64,000 bases of DNA from assembly GCA_001557505.1 (NCBI GenBank), contig LSAX01000002.1:1550001-1614000 (forward strand). The letters are read 5' to 3'. Both the position numbers and the translations under genes were made by a program. Below the pieces are notes generated by a model, which saw only the letters and a program-made list of their open reading frames with translations, searched no databases and had not been told where the DNA came from. The DNA comes from Reticulascus tulasneorum. Taxonomy: Eukaryota; Ascomycota; Sordariomycetes; Glomerellales; Reticulascaceae. Of the stretch, positions 1 to 11,987 are shown piece by piece. Every line of letters starts with the position of its first letter. Position 1 is the stretch's first letter.

Positions 1-213
1 TGAGTTGTGCGCTGGCTTATCCCTTGTGTCCCCTGTGCTTCGTCTCGCATCGCGCGATCGCGATTTGGGTTGGCGCAAGCTTCGCTGGCTCGACGGCCTC
101 GGCCGCGGATCTTTGGTTTGGAGATCGAGCTGGGGGTGCTCCGTATACGTCATTGCTAGGGACACGGGCGGCGAAAGAGACACTTGGCTAACAGCGGAAA
201 TTCCCACTCGCAG
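1..213 (+). other. 3' part of the first intron of the NCS-1 gene
   Basis: No start codon suited to the NCS-1 N-terminus occurs here. The stretch ends in a branch-point-like GCTAAC (187-192) and a CAG acceptor at 211-213. The window begins with TGAGTT, which would read as a GTGAGT donor if the preceding base is G. I therefore infer that the first exon, encoding the myristoylated MGKS-type start, ends just outside the window. Confidence 0.6.
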
Positions 214-1021
214 ACAGTCCAAGCTCTCGCAAGAGCAGCTCCTTGAGCTCCAAAAGTCCACCCATTTCGACAAGAAGGAGTTGCAACAATGGTACAAGGG
301 TATGTGAAGTCCTCAGTCCAGCATTGTCTCTCGTTAGCGGGGCAGGAGGGGCAGGTCGGCTTCCCTCCATCGCCATGACGATGCTTTCAAGAAGAATTAC
401 CCCCCTAACCTGCTGTAGGCTTCCTGAAGGATTGCCCATCGGGTATGCTCACCAAAGAGGAGTTCCAAAAGATCTACAGACAATTCTTTCCATTCGGCGA
501 TCCGAGTTCATTCGCCGACTATGTCTTTAATGTCTTCGACAGCGACAAATCTGGTTCCATCGACTTCAAAGAATTCATTTGCGCTCTGAGTGTTACGAGC
601 CGTGGCAAGATGGAGGACAAGCTCGACTGGGCCTTCCAGCTATACGACATTGATGGGGACGGGAAGATTAGTTATGATGAGATGCTGCAAATCGTTGAGG
701 CGATCTACAAGATGGTATGTGAACTCTCGCCATTAGGAATCCTCTGTTTGAATCCGCCGCCAACCGGTCGGTGCGGGAAAGGTTTTGGGTTGGGTTTTAT
801 GTTTGGTTATTCGAATGCTAACAGGTCGGTTCCCTCTACAGGTCGGGTCGATGGTAAAGCTCCCCGAAGACGAAGATACCCCCGAGAAGCGAGTGAAGAA
901 AATCTTCCGTATGATGGACAAGGACGAGAACGGTAGCCTAGACATCGAGGAGTTCAAGGAGGGAAGCAAACGTGACGAGACTATTGTATCCGCCCTATCG
1001 CTCTACGACGGGCTTGTCTAA
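214..1021 (+). CDS. NCS1: Neuronal calcium sensor NCS-1 (frequenin), 5' end outside window
   Basis: This is an EF-hand calcium sensor of the recoverin/frequenin family. In fungi it binds and activates phosphatidylinositol 4-kinase and has roles in calcium tolerance. Exons in the window are 214-299, 419-714 and 842-1021, with consensus splice sites. Adding the 11 nt expected for ATG plus MGKS gives 190 residues, the usual NCS-1 length. Three canonical calcium loops are visible: [13 protein letters not shown] (EF2), [13 protein letters not shown] (EF3) and [13 protein letters not shown] (EF4). EF1 is degenerate, with Cys-Pro in KDCPSG, as is normal for the family. The N-terminal myristoylation glycine would lie on the missing exon. 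The gene converges on the acyl-CoA synthetase, with 774 bp between the stops. Two CAG acceptors 17 nt apart precede the last exon; only the second keeps the frame. Confidence 0.96.
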
Positions 1022-1795
1022 ACTATACACCGAAAGAAAAAAGAAGAAGAAGAAGAAGACTACCAGGAAGGGGCCGGGTATGAGTGGCCGTGTTCTCAAT
1101 GGAGGGAAGGGAGGTGGAATCGTTTTCTTTTGCCTTTGCGTCTACTTGATCCGTGTGTCTCCGGTCTAAAGAGGAATGGTTCTCAAAGAAATTCTCAGTC
1201 AATTTTTCTGTTCAAAATTGTAGTTCCCCTGTGCAAGAATCCCCGGAGTGTGATGAGGCGTTGTCGATTGTAGCGTTTAGGGGTTTGCCAAAGGAAGGAA
1301 CTTTGGTTGTGGCCGAACATATCCCGACTCCGCCTCCTCATCACCCCCTCTTCGAAGTCCGCGGACAATTAGTACTCAAACGAAAGGCAAGGTATGAGAA
1401 AGTCGCGCGTGCTCAAGCACTGCCATACGGTAGATACGAGAGCTCTGCAGAAGAGCTTCATAAGTTAACCCACCCCAACAAAAGATGGCGGGGACGGGGC
1501 GAAGCATATCGCACAGACAATTGCACTATCACTAATCATATTACCAGCATGGGACGGGTGAACGGCCAGGAACTGAGCTGACTTGATCGTTTGGAGAGGA
1601 TATACCACATTATTAACTACAAAGCCACTTTCGCCATAATCTAGCACCATCGAGGGAGTCGGATATAGCAGCGCGACGGAAAAACAATAACTCTTCTTGG
1701 ATATCAAACACGCCAATCCCCCATCCCTAGCCCGTACCAACCAAGCAAACATGCAGAGACAGGAGAGTCTCCAGGGGCCTGTGCAGTGTATGCAT
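1022..1795. other. Convergent intergenic region, no gene seen
   Basis: This holds the 3' flanks of NCS-1 (+) and the acyl-CoA synthetase (-). An AAG-rich run follows the NCS-1 stop. Open frames here overlap each other on opposite strands and show no domain or protein-like conservation. Confidence 0.6.
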
Positions 1796-3960
1796 CTAGA
1801 TCGTCGGTCCGTACGCCTGCGTAACCTCTTTCTGGTACTTCTTGAGAATGGCCCTGCGCTGAAGTTTCTGCGCGGCCGTGACCAGGTTCTGTATTTTCCA
1901 TACGTTAGCAATCGATCAACCGTTTAAGCGGGTATGGGGCAAAGAAAACTCACATTCTGGGGCGTCCATTCCTCGTCAGAGAGCACTACGCCCTCGATGA
2001 TCTCGATGCCCGACAGCCCGCCCTGCCGCCCTGCGTTCTGCAGATCTCTGAGCACCGTCTCTCGCAGCTTCTTGTTGTGTACGAGCTCCTCGAGGTTGTT
2101 GCCCTTGACGCCAATCGACGCGGCTAGCTTGACCAGCGCCGGCTCCGCGGGCACGATGATGGCGATGGGCTTGGCCTTGGAGTCGTCCGCGTAGACGCAG
2201 ATATTGGCGACTACAGGGGCAGATCGGTAGATGGATTCGAGTTTCTCGAGGGCAATGTACTCGCCATTGAGCGTCTTGATGAGGTTCTTCTTTCGGTCGA
2301 TGAGCTTGATGTGGCCGTTATGGTCAATCTCGCCAATATCTCCCGTCTTGAACCAGCCGTCTTCGGTCAAGGCTTCCTTGGTCTCCTTGGGGTTCTGCCA
2401 GTACTCCTCCAAGACCGACGGACCGCGGATCCAGACCTCGCCCTGCGGGTTCGGCTTGTTTGTGACATGGTACCCTGCGTCTGGGAAGTCAACTAGCTTC
2501 ATGTCGATGCAGGCGGGCATGGCGCCCATGTTGTTGGAATTCCACTCCAGGGGGTTCATGAGGCATCCCATCGCTGTGGTCTCAGTCAAGCCATATCCAA
2601 TGATCATGGGGCAGATCGCCATGGAGATGAACTGCTGCGTTTCTTTAGAAATGGGGCCACCGCCGCTCATGCAAAGCTTTAGCCTTCCACCAGTCGCCTC
2701 CTTAAGCTTCTTGAAGACGACAGAGTCCAGGACGCCAGAGCCGGGGAGACCGAGGCCCATCAAGTTGGATTTGAGCGCCAGGGAGCCCCAGAAGAGGCTT
2801 TTGAGAATGGGACTACCGGCGTTGACCTTGGCCATGATACCCTTCTTCACAGTCTCCCACACGGCAGGTACACCAACCATGACGGACGGCTTGAACTCTC
2901 TAATATCGCCCGCACAGTGGCGCACTGACGTATCAGATAGCGTCTTAGGGTTTCCGTAACCCATTGTGGAGCCCCAGAAGAGGGAGGCATTCTCGAAGAC
3001 GTATTCGAGAATGTGAGCCAGAGGAAGATAGGTCAAAACACCATCCCCGGGGCCAATATGTGGCTGAACAACGACACTGACTCCAGCAATGGCAGCGACA
3101 ACGGCACGATGCTTGAGGGGAACTCCCTTGGGCGTGCCAGTCGAGCCGGAGGTGTACATGATACAGCACAGGTCCTCGATCGTTGGTGGAACGGGCGCAA
3201 CCATGTTCTCCTCGCCCATCTTCCGCAACTCCTCAATACTCAAAACCGTGACATGGGGATGCAACGATTTCAACTGCTCCACGTGCTCCCGCTTAATCGG
3301 ATTCTGATTGTTCCAGACAACAAACTGGATGTCCTTCGCCTCTTTCAGAACATTGGCCAGGGTAGGCAGAAGGTGGGGGTCGAGTAAGATGCACTTCGCC
3401 TGGGTCGCGACCATGGAATACTTGAGGCCCTCTTCGCCCAGCGTGTCGTAAGCTGTGACGATTGGCATGGATTGCGATGCGGCAGCGTGTGACATGGCCA
3501 GCCAGTTTGCGCTGGTGGCGGCGAATATGTGCACCTTGTCGTCCTTCTGCAGGCCCAGCTTCCGCAGACCGGAGCCGAGCTGCAGGGTGAGGCGCTCGTA
3601 CTCGGTAAAAGTGATGTACTCGTAGCCGCTCAGCTCGAAGTATGTCCATTTCTTGTCCACCTCTTGCTCCACACCGTCCACCAACTTCTTCACCTTCTTA
3701 GTCTCCACGTGGGTGTTGACGAGCTTCCGCGAGCCAATGCATTTTGCGTTCCCGAACGTGTCGGCGGCATACTTAACTAGCTCGTAGGTCGTTGAGATCT
3801 TGCCGCCTGGCTTGGATATAAGGTCGGGGACGGACTTGGGGTGTCTGCGTGGTGCTGTTTCGCCGGGCTTGGCTTCCTCGCCAGGTGTTGGAACAGAAAA
3901 CGGAGGTCTTGCCTGCAGTCGAGCTGCGATGCTGGTCTTCGATTTCGCCTGCGTCGTCAT
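1796..3960 (-). CDS. FAA1: Long-chain fatty acid CoA ligase (Faa1/Faa4 type)
   Basis: This enzyme activates long-chain fatty acids with ATP and CoA for lipid synthesis, beta-oxidation and protein acylation. Exons run 3960 down to 1954 and 1888 down to 1796, giving 699 residues against about 700 for yeast Faa1. The AMP-binding signature YTSGSTGTPKGV sits at residues 269-280. The GYGLTETTA motif and the FACS signature around DGWFKTGDIG followed by LIDRKKNLIK are also intact. The last intron (1889-1953) must be removed, because read-through stops after ten missense residues. The second exon restores the standard basic family C-terminus VTAAQKLQRR. There is no signal peptide or membrane segment, so a cytosolic or lipid-droplet/ER-peripheral enzyme is likely. 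The substrate chain length cannot be read from the sequence, and assignment to Faa1 rather than Faa4 is arbitrary. Confidence 0.95.
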
Positions 3961-6531
3961 GATGGACTAGACTAGGGATCCTAGGGTCGAAATGGAGTAC
4001 GTCGGTAGCGATCTCCAGTAGGGATCAGATTTTGGAGGGAGAGAAGAACTGCGGCTAAGGGGGGACACTGCACGTGTAAAGCTTGGATGTGTGGCCAGCA
4101 CCACAGAAACGAGTACACGAGGGAGAGATCAGAGCAGTATCTCAGCAAATTAAGGAGGGTAAAGAGGTCGGCGAGAAGCTGGAGGGAAGGCAAATGCAAG
4201 GTATTTGAGGAGTGAGTAGGTAGCTAGAAGAGAAGAGCTTGGGGTTCGACTGGTTGTGTTGTGGAGCTGCAGCAGTCTATTAAGTAACTTGTGGCTGATA
4301 GTTAGACACCTTCAGGTTGATTTAGCTCGCCTACCTAGGTAATTACCTTAACTAGGTGCCTTGGCTAAGGCAGGTCTGGCTCGAGCTCTCTTTTCCCCAA
4401 AGACGGCGGCCCCGTCCCTTCAAGATGATTGCAACTCGTGTAACACCACTGGCAGCTTTCCATCCACCCACTGCTCTCTTTGAACAACCCCTGCACGAGA
4501 CATGGCTGCAAGCTATGTACAAGGGTGGCGCGCATGGAGTGGCAACTCTCCTGGTAGCTTTTCTCCTCTTCCCCTCGCCTCCAGGCTCTCCTCCTCTTCT
4601 GGTCATCAATTGGCAAGCTTCCCCCTCCACATTACACAGGGTCCACTGCGTTGTCAGTCGTCGTTGCCACTCCTGACGTTGGACTAAGCCATTCACTACG
4701 TTACCTACATCACGGGCCGGCCGAATGGTGAGCTGACCACGAAGTGGAATAGAATACAGCTGCTGGAAGAAGTAGGTGGCCTAGAGTTCATGTGGATCAG
4801 TTTACTGGGCGTCATTCCGCCTGTTGGCCGCTCTCTTGGCTTGATCTAAAGCCACGGAATGCCCTGGGCATCTCCCCAACAACCCGACCCCAACCATAAG
4901 TTACATGTTGGTTCACACGAGATTGGAGTGGAGCATGCTGTTTTCTACTTGTCCCATCCGAACGTGGACTCGTGCATGGAACATATGCAGTTATCTGTTC
5001 ATCCAGAAGATTTCACGGAGACTGGTTTCCCCCAGATTGACTCAATCTTTCGACCTGCAAAGCTGAGCGGACGAGGTGCAATATCCTGGTCCATCAAAAC
5101 CTGAGCCAGCCAACCCATCCAACCATCCTGGCTAGCCGATCAGCACCCATGCAGGTCATCCATCCCGAGCACCCTCCACATTTTCTCTTTCGAGGTGGAT
5201 GTGTGCTATGTACCGGTAAATTCAAAACGCATCGTGCACCAAGCTCCAAAGGGGGCCAGAATGCCATGCCCTTGGCACACACATTGGCGTCGCATTACCA
5301 GCTTTTCAATAGTCTTCAGCTCCGACTTGTTGCATTGGAGGTCCGAAGGCTCTGTAGGAAAATGAAGCAGTTGTCAGGTCTGTCAAATGCTCATTATTTG
5401 GTGGGGCCGCGACCGATTCCATGTCATTACGAATTACAGATTACTTACTTACTCCCATGATCCTTCAAAGAACGCTCCAATGAGAAAGCACCGGATCGAC
5501 GACCAAAAGGCTGGGCGTGAGAAGTTTATTTCGATATCGCTTCGTCCTCCTCCCTCGTACATACGAAGTAAAATAAACCCATTTGCTCCTCTTGTGAGCT
5601 GGATGAATGCATTTGTACCACCCACTGGCCACCACTGGGGTCGTCTTGACTGCCAATGGCCTACACAGCCACCTCACAAATACTTGGCAAGCGCCCAGAG
5701 TCCAGCCCAGTGAAACATAACAGGTTCGCATCCTCGTCCATTGTCTTGGATGCGCCTGATTTGATCTCGGGGACCTAATTCTCCATGTGCCAAGTGTAGT
5801 GGGCTTGCGAATTCGTCCAGGTGACAGCCTGCCCCTTACGGTTTGCGGCACAAGCTTCGCTTTATTGGGTGCCTTGGCTTGTTCCTAGTGTTAAAGCTTC
5901 ATAAAGATTGTAGGGATTCACTGATGGACTAATTACAAGCTAGTTAACCACGATTTTGCTGGTGACAAAAAGTTTAGCAATCTGGCTTTCTGAGCGGACA
6001 AACCCCTCTCGCCAATCCGAATCAGTTTTGGCCAGGCTGGATATTCAGTCAACTCTTCACTACCATATCAGAGCATATATGGAAAGTGTCATGTTTGTGT
6101 TAATGCTCATCATGTCATTCACATGTGACAACCGCGGCACGAAGCTGCAGTGGGATTCGCGTAACGGATCCATTTTGCCATCGATCACAAAAGTCTGGAA
6201 TAATTTTCGCACCTTTTGATATTGGGTGAGATCCAGCCTTGACAGCGCTAAACCACTACCAGTGAGTGCTGGTGGAGCACACCACAGAATTTCGACCTTG
6301 CCATTCGATAATCCTATTTCGCAATGCCCAATTTCATACCGTACTTGCAACTATCTAGGTAGGTGAGCATGCTGTACAGTTCGAAGCCATGAGCCAGTCA
6401 AGCCTCTTGAATACTCTGAACCCAATCACGTAAACAACGGGCACTCTCAATTGCTGTCAAACGCCTCCAAGCAATTTGAGGGAACCCCCACCATGCCACG
6501 ATCCGGTACCTAGCTCATCCTCATCGTCGGA
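3961..6531. other. Intergenic region between divergent FAA1 and RKM5
   Basis: This 2.6-kb region must hold the upstream elements of both neighbours. I see no coding sequence: the open frames are short, mutually overlapping and low in complexity. Copies of a CCTACCTAGG/TAGGTAGG-type motif occur near 4331 and 6355. No tRNA or transposon ends are recognisable. Confidence 0.5.
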
Positions 6532-7532
6532 ATGAACACGCTCATCCGGACCCTGCGTGAAGAGACTCTTGATCCAGAAGAAGGCAAGCTTCCACATCTC
6601 CATCTCCGTTATACAGGGGAAGTTTCTCTTACACAAGCCTAGACACCTTCCTCTTGTTCTCCCAACCCATCCCGTCTCAAAATCTAGGCTTCGTCGACCC
6701 CAAAGCCACATCCCTGACCCTCGCCGTTGCCGGCCGGGATTTCGTGATCCATCAATCGCCATCCGTGCTCTCGTCCAGCCGGGCCGGCGGCACAACCGGC
6801 GCCGGTACGTACCCTCTTCTTGGAGCGGCGAGTCTGAGCTAAATGAAACGCCCTCCAGTTCTCTGGAAGATAACTCCACTTTTTGCAGAGTGGCTGGCCT
6901 CCCCGTCCAACATTCTCTTCCGTTCCGACATCCTGAGTTCCGATGCCGCTGTTTTGGAGCTGGGCTGCGGCATCTCGGCTCTCACGGCTCTGGCTGTTGC
7001 TCCGCTGATCTCGCGCTATATCCTCACTGACCAGAACTACGTCTCCAGGTTCGTGGAGCAGAACCTCCTTGAAAACAGACCAGAACAGCCGGTCTCTAAG
7101 CGCGCCGCCAAGACCCGCAAGTCAAGGGCAGAGCCTCACGCTCAAGCTCCAGGCCAGGCTATCGAGTTTAGGGCTCTCGACTGGGAACAAGATGAAGTCA
7201 CGCATTCGCTGACGGGCTCCCAAGACGTCAAGAGCTTCGATGCTGTCATCGCCTGCGACTGCATCTATAATGATATGCTCATACAACCCCTGGTCCAGAC
7301 GTGTGTCGACGTCTGCAAGCTCCGTGCAGTCGATACGACCAAGACGGAGCCATGCGTCTGTGTCGTCGCCCAACAGCTTCGGAACCCAGAAGTTTTCGAG
7401 GCTTGGCTAACGGCCTTCCATGCTCAGTTCCGCGTGTGGCAGGTGGATGATTCGCTCCTCCCGGACAGTCTGCGTTCTGGGTCTGGCTTCGTATTGCACG
7501 TCGGGGTTCTACGAGACAGTGGCGCTGAATAG
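6532..7532 (+). CDS. RKM5: Rkm5-like ribosomal-protein lysine methyltransferase
   Basis: This is a SAM-dependent seven-beta-strand methyltransferase of the METTL21-like group. Yeast Rkm5 methylates a lysine of large-subunit protein L1. Exons are 6532-6583, 6643-6804 and 6859-7532, giving 295 residues. SAM motif I is VLELGCGIS, and the acidic post-motif region ILTDQNYV is present. The motif IACDCIYNDML matches the D-x-x-Y region of these enzymes. The segment SPSVLSSSRAGGTTGAVLWK, spanning the second intron, is typical of fungal homologues and supports the splice. The first intron (6584-6642) has a GC donor, AAG|GCAAGC, with a TAG acceptor. It is needed because direct read-through meets a stop and loses the conserved DTFLLFSQ segment. 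The substrate assignment is by family only. Confidence 0.85.
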
Positions 7533-8035
7533 GGCATGCGACTTTTGCTGCAAGTAGCCCCAGGCATTGTGAGCGTTCAATTTTCTGCGGTATATCACGC
7601 AGAGTACATACTGGTTCGAGCGAAAACATATTAATGATATCTGCTACCTCTGAGATTCGGCTCTTCAAATCCATTAGCTGGTCTAGCCAAGCTGAAGATG
7701 CCATATCTTGGCAAAGCATGTCCGAGTACGCAATTCCCCCCAGGCATCAACAAACCACCGCGCCAAAGGCTGAGTCTTCGTCACACTCTTCATTCGTGTT
7801 GTTATCAATAAACCTTTCACGGTCATTTGGCCAATTTTGCGGGTTCCTCTCTATATAGCTTCGAACCCTGTGACGCTGTCCTCGAGCGGCGTTGTAAGGC
7901 CAACGTTCTCTCGGCCTTGAACGAAACGGATGGATCTTAACCTCTTTGCCAGCCCTCACAAGTGAAAAGTGACCAGTTCAAGCAATTTGACGGGCGCTGA
8001 ATTGTATGTTATTAAATACATAATCTCTACCAACG
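7533..8035. other. Convergent intergenic region, no gene seen
   Basis: These are the 3' flanks of the methyltransferase gene (+) and of the unrecognised gene on the minus strand. The region is AT-richer than its neighbours near 7980-8030. No coding signal is visible. Confidence 0.5.
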
Positions 8036-9251
8036 CTATCCGTGCTCGTAGGTTTTACTTCTGGAAGGATTTACGGTGACGACGATATCTTTTGCCTGCG
8101 AGTCCAGTGTGCCCATTGGATATATAATACCAGTGGTGATGGTGCGTGTGTACGCATACTTTCCCTATAGGTTCATCATGCCGAGCCTGGGAACTAGACC
8201 TGCTTATAATTGCCTGACCCTGATCCGTCGCAGATGGAGTAGCCGACGATGGCCGTCTTTCTTGCCCCGTGTATTGGGAGTGATGCGTGGTGTCAGTGAC
8301 TTGCCCCGGATCCAAATCAAGGACGAGCTGCTGTACACTGTTGCGCTGCAGTACCTCATCTCCCTCCCTAGACAGGAGGCCAATACGACTCGCACTGGTT
8401 CTTGATTCCTGATGCTCTGCTGCTGGCTGGTGGGTAGTATCCTGGGATCGTGTTCGTGATGGCTCCTCAAAAGAGCGCGCAACTTGGGACTCAGACTTCG
8501 AACCTTCTCCCACTGGCTTCCGATGAATCTTGGATTGACTGGAGACTGAATGTGTATGCTCAGTGCGAATGACAGTACCGTCGGAGTCTGACTGTACAAT
8601 AGGACTTAGAGCGGAAGACCACCTCTGGTGATCCTTTCTCCATCTGACTTTTCTCGAGGCTTTCCTGATCTCCGCCTTTTCAATGTCCCTCCTTGCCAGC
8701 TTTTCTTGCTGTCGTTTCAGCATCAAGTTTTCTGTCTCTTTCTGAGCCGAGATCTGGGCCTCGAGGTACGCCTTCCTCGCATCCTTGACAACCGATGTAA
8801 GCAATTGAAGCTTCTGCTGCGTGCTGAAAGTGACAGTACTGTTCGAGCTGCTTGTTGGTGATAGAACATCGAGCTCCCTAGTCTCGGGGTTGATTCCTTG
8901 TACGCCAAGGTAGTCGCCGCTTTCTTTAAGGCTCCGCCTTTGTTTCCGAATCATTGCACGCCGATTGGCGTTGGTGTTGTTGTCGAGATGCTGTATTGCT
9001 AGTGGCAGATCCTGGACTGCTAATGGTGTCATTGCCTCGTCAAGGCTTGGTTCTCGCCTGTGGCCGGTTGAACGCCGTCTTGCCTCACCAACCGTAAATC
9101 CCTTTCTTTTGTTGGCTGGATTCCAGCTTGGCCGTCTACCATAGGATTCGATAGTACGAGGTCTCACCCCTTCTGAACTATTCCGTGGCACAGGGCGTAC
9201 AGCACTGGATTGTCTGCTTGGTCTATCGCGTGGCAGCTCCCGTGCCGTATT
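8036..9251 (-). CDS. Unrecognised basic, low-complexity protein (start unresolved)
   Basis: I do not recognise this protein. The open frame runs without a stop from 9251 to 8160 and is rich in Arg, Ser, Gln and Glu. A charged helical segment around ARKAYLEAQISAQKE, followed by further Lys/Arg/Glu-rich helix, suggests a coiled coil. It is flanked by disordered Ser/Thr/Gln-rich tails. I prefer a final intron 8096-8159 (GTATGC donor, CAG acceptor). This replaces a His-rich read-through tail with AKDIVVTVNPSRSK and a stop at 8036-8038. No ATG opens the 5' end: the frame at 9191 begins with GTG, and the first in-frame ATG is at 9032. A small upstream exon is therefore likely, probably entering at the TAG acceptor just above 9251. 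Function is unknown; a nuclear or scaffold protein would fit the composition. Confidence 0.6.
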
Positions 9252-10107
9252 CTATCTGGTCAATCTCTCTGAGCCTTCTCCAGCGTCGGAAGGCGCCTCC
9301 TTTTGATAGGATATTGATGAGCCACTGGGTGGACCTTGGGCATCAACAGTCTCCTAGTACCCTCGATCTCGTTGGGTTCCTCCTCGCTCATCGCGACGAC
9401 TGGGAAAGACCTGTAGGAGTTTTGCAAACGGCGCCGATACCTTCCGTCCGATTGGAACAGGTTTTGAAGGAAAGCTACTGCCACGAAAATCAACTGGAAG
9501 GCGGTGGGATGGCATTGATCGGAGGGATTAATGAATGAGAAAAGATGAAAAGATCCGTAAAGAATGGGTTGACAGAAGACAAGGAACCGAGTTTCGGATG
9601 GCGTGGAATTGAGAGAGGCACAAGGAATTACATGTATGCAAGAGACATAGGAGACGAGACTAACGTTTGATTTGCGAGCTTACTGCCCTGGTTTGTGTTT
9701 GGCAATAATTGGAAAGAACTGGGCGGCCATAGCTTGATATGACGGGTTGAAATGGAACCAACCTCGACGCCATTACCTTGTCGGAAGAACGAACCACCCC
9801 CTGATCGATGAGATGGGAAAGAGCAAGGAAATATTTAGAACCGGAAGAGACGGTAGACGAACGAAGGCCACGCCATCCCATCTCCATTAAGACAACTGGC
9901 CATTTCACGACACAACAGGAGCATTGTTCAGGATCTCACGCAAGCCATGTTTGTACTTTGATTCTCAGGACTTGCCATGGCGACAAGCTGATGGTGTATA
10001 TTACACAGTGACCCGCTATAAGCATGCAACGCCAGGAGATGCTATCGGTGTGCGAGATATTATCCCTGAGAATCCATTGGATTCTCACTTCTTTCTCTTT
10101 CCTTGCA
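9252..10107. other. Upstream flank of the 8.0-9.3 kb gene and 3' flank of NUR1
   Basis: This probably contains the missing first exon(s) of the unrecognised minus-strand gene. A candidate ATG followed by SEEEPNEIEG lies near 9393, but I cannot join it with convincing splice sites. Nothing else is recognisable. Confidence 0.4.
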
Positions 10108-11560
10108 CTACCATCTGGAAGGGTACCGCTCCTGCTGGAGTCTGGCTCTCCGAGCAGCATTTTGAAAAGGAGTGCTTGACGCCTGTTCCAACGTCGACGT
10201 CGTAAGCCTCCTATTGTCCTCGTTCTTGGCTGGGCTGCCTTTCCTTGGCGATGCCTGTTGCTCCCTCGCAACCATCTCCCGGGAGTTGCGTGGCGAAAAA
10301 AACCCAGAGTTCATGTCATTCATGCTGGTAGCTTTCTTCAAAGGCGAGTTTAAATGCGTGAAGACGCCCATGCTCCCTCCAAAGTTGGTTCCTGTGCTGG
10401 TGGCAGTATTCGTTGCCGCGGCAGATGTTGCGGGAAACGGCTTGTTCCCAGCTGGCAAGCTCTGACGCATCGCCGAAGATCTCAAAGAGCTGTTATTGGC
10501 TACAAGATCTGAACGTCTGGAAGGGGCAGTGGGAGTAATCATCCGTGGCGATATCGTATTCTGCTGGGAAATGCCTGTGTTGTCGGGAACTGTGGGCGAG
10601 AAATAGGGGTTGGGATGGGTGTGGAACTCCTTCTTGATTACGGTCATAGGGGTACCGATGTCGACGAAGTCGTTTTCATCCGTAGAGCTTTCTGCAGATA
10701 TCTGGGTACCAACATCTCTAACGATAGGGTAGAGTCGTGGATGAACGAATTTGGTGTCATATTCGTGCAAGACTTCTTTGTGAATAATGGCCGTGTCCTT
10801 TATCTGCTGGGAGAATCTTGACTGAACGAGAAGCAACTGTGTAGAGAAGACAATCTGCAGGACGAGACAGCTCAGGACGCTAACACTGGGCTTCGGGTCG
10901 AGGGGTGCCAATGGAAGAAACAGCATATATGCCACCACATGGCCTGGACTGAAGAGACAGAACAGTCGCAACGAAACTGGTAGGGGATCCCAGACGGCAA
11001 GTTCCCAAACATCACTTGTCTTGTCCGGATGAGCTCGGGCTTCGGCTGTTTCTGGGACCATGAGATCGGCTAGGAATCGCAGTGGCGAGGATGCTACAGG
11101 CTCTGAGGCAACTTTGACGCGGTGGGCTGATGGTGTTTGCGGCTTCTGCTCCACGTTGACTTCGAACAGTCGGTAATGTCTCGATCTCGTCATTGCGTAG
11201 AAGGCGTTCGCGGCAGAAAAGGCCATGAGAATCCACACAAGAGGCCGGAGCTGAATAGGATTTATTAGCGACGTCTTTTCGGACGATCGAGTGCGGGCTG
11301 ACACTTACAATGAACGTGACTATGCTACCGTGGCCAGCATCGCCAAAGACATCATCTCCATGATCCGTAGCGACGCAGTTAGCTCTCGCAAGTAGGAAGG
11401 CGAAGTTGAACGCCAGTCCGAGTTGCGTCCCCAAGGCCTTGGAATCCCAGTCTCTGGTCTGGAGCTCCTCAGACGCCCAGAGCCACAAGTCCATCGGGTT
11501 CAGCATCGCCGAGAGACGCTCGGAAAGCGGCTTCCGCCGTATTATCCGACGTGGAGGCAT
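10108..11560 (-). CDS. NUR1: Nuclear rim protein 1 (Nur1, DUF2418)
   Basis: This is an integral nuclear-envelope protein. In yeasts Nur1 partners the LEM-domain protein Heh1/Lem2 to tether rDNA and silent chromatin at the nuclear periphery. Exons are 11560-11309 and 11250-10108 (phase 0), giving 464 residues. The intron has a GTAAGT donor, a CTAAT branch and a CAG acceptor. The start MPPRRIIRRKPLSERL is chosen because the upstream extension begins only at TTG. The DUF2418 core is recognised from LNPMDLWLWASEELQTRDWD. The hydrophobic stretches LRPLVWILMAFSAANAFYAM and LRLFCLFSPGHVVAYMLFLP look like membrane segments. The C-terminal 200 residues are disordered and Ser/Thr/Pro-rich with SP/TP sites (for example ISPRM, SPTVP), consistent with cell-cycle phosphorylation. 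It is divergent from VMA7, with 427 bp between start codons. Confidence 0.88.
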
Positions 11561-11987
11561 ATTGAATGGCGGACTGGGCTTTACATAACCGTTGTCGAAG
11601 GCAAATGTGGCCTGCTCCTCCAAAGATCGGAGTTATACGACGAAGTAGGTCGTTTTGTTTACAAAGGAAAGCTAGTTAGGTGTTGATTTAAGTCGGGAAC
11701 TTGTCCCGCCAGACAAGCAGGGGGGTGACTGACAGGGGTAGGCACCTGTCGTACGAAAACATCCGAAATCGTAGGCAGATACGGACGTACTTAGGTACTT
11801 GGTACAAGAATTTAGTGGGGAAGGAGCCTGGGAAGATCAGGTTGCCCGCCTGCCAAAATAGGCGCGGGCGGTCAGTCCACAGAGCTAGAGCTCCCGACCC
11901 CTCTGAACAAGACCTGTGGACTGCACCCAATCGCTTCAACAATAACCTGTAGCCTCCAACCCAACAGCGACGAGGCATTTCCCCGAA
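11561..11987. promoter_or_regulatory. Shared upstream region of NUR1 (-) and VMA7 (+)
   Basis: A 427-bp interval separates the two divergent start codons. It therefore contains the 5' leaders and promoters of both. I cannot point to a specific factor site. Confidence 0.5.

Noticed and set aside
1465..1911. 148-codon minus-strand frame overlapping the last exon of the acyl-CoA synthetase
   Set aside because: It overlaps the real terminal exon in another frame and shows no family resemblance.
7855..7885. GGGTTCGAAGC on the minus strand as a tRNA B box
   Set aside because: The flanking bases do not pair to form a T stem, and no anticodon arm is present.
9189..9191. GTG as start codon of the unrecognised 8-kb gene
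   Set aside because: Nuclear fungal genes start at ATG. The frame remains open upstream to a TAG acceptor, so an earlier exon is more likely.
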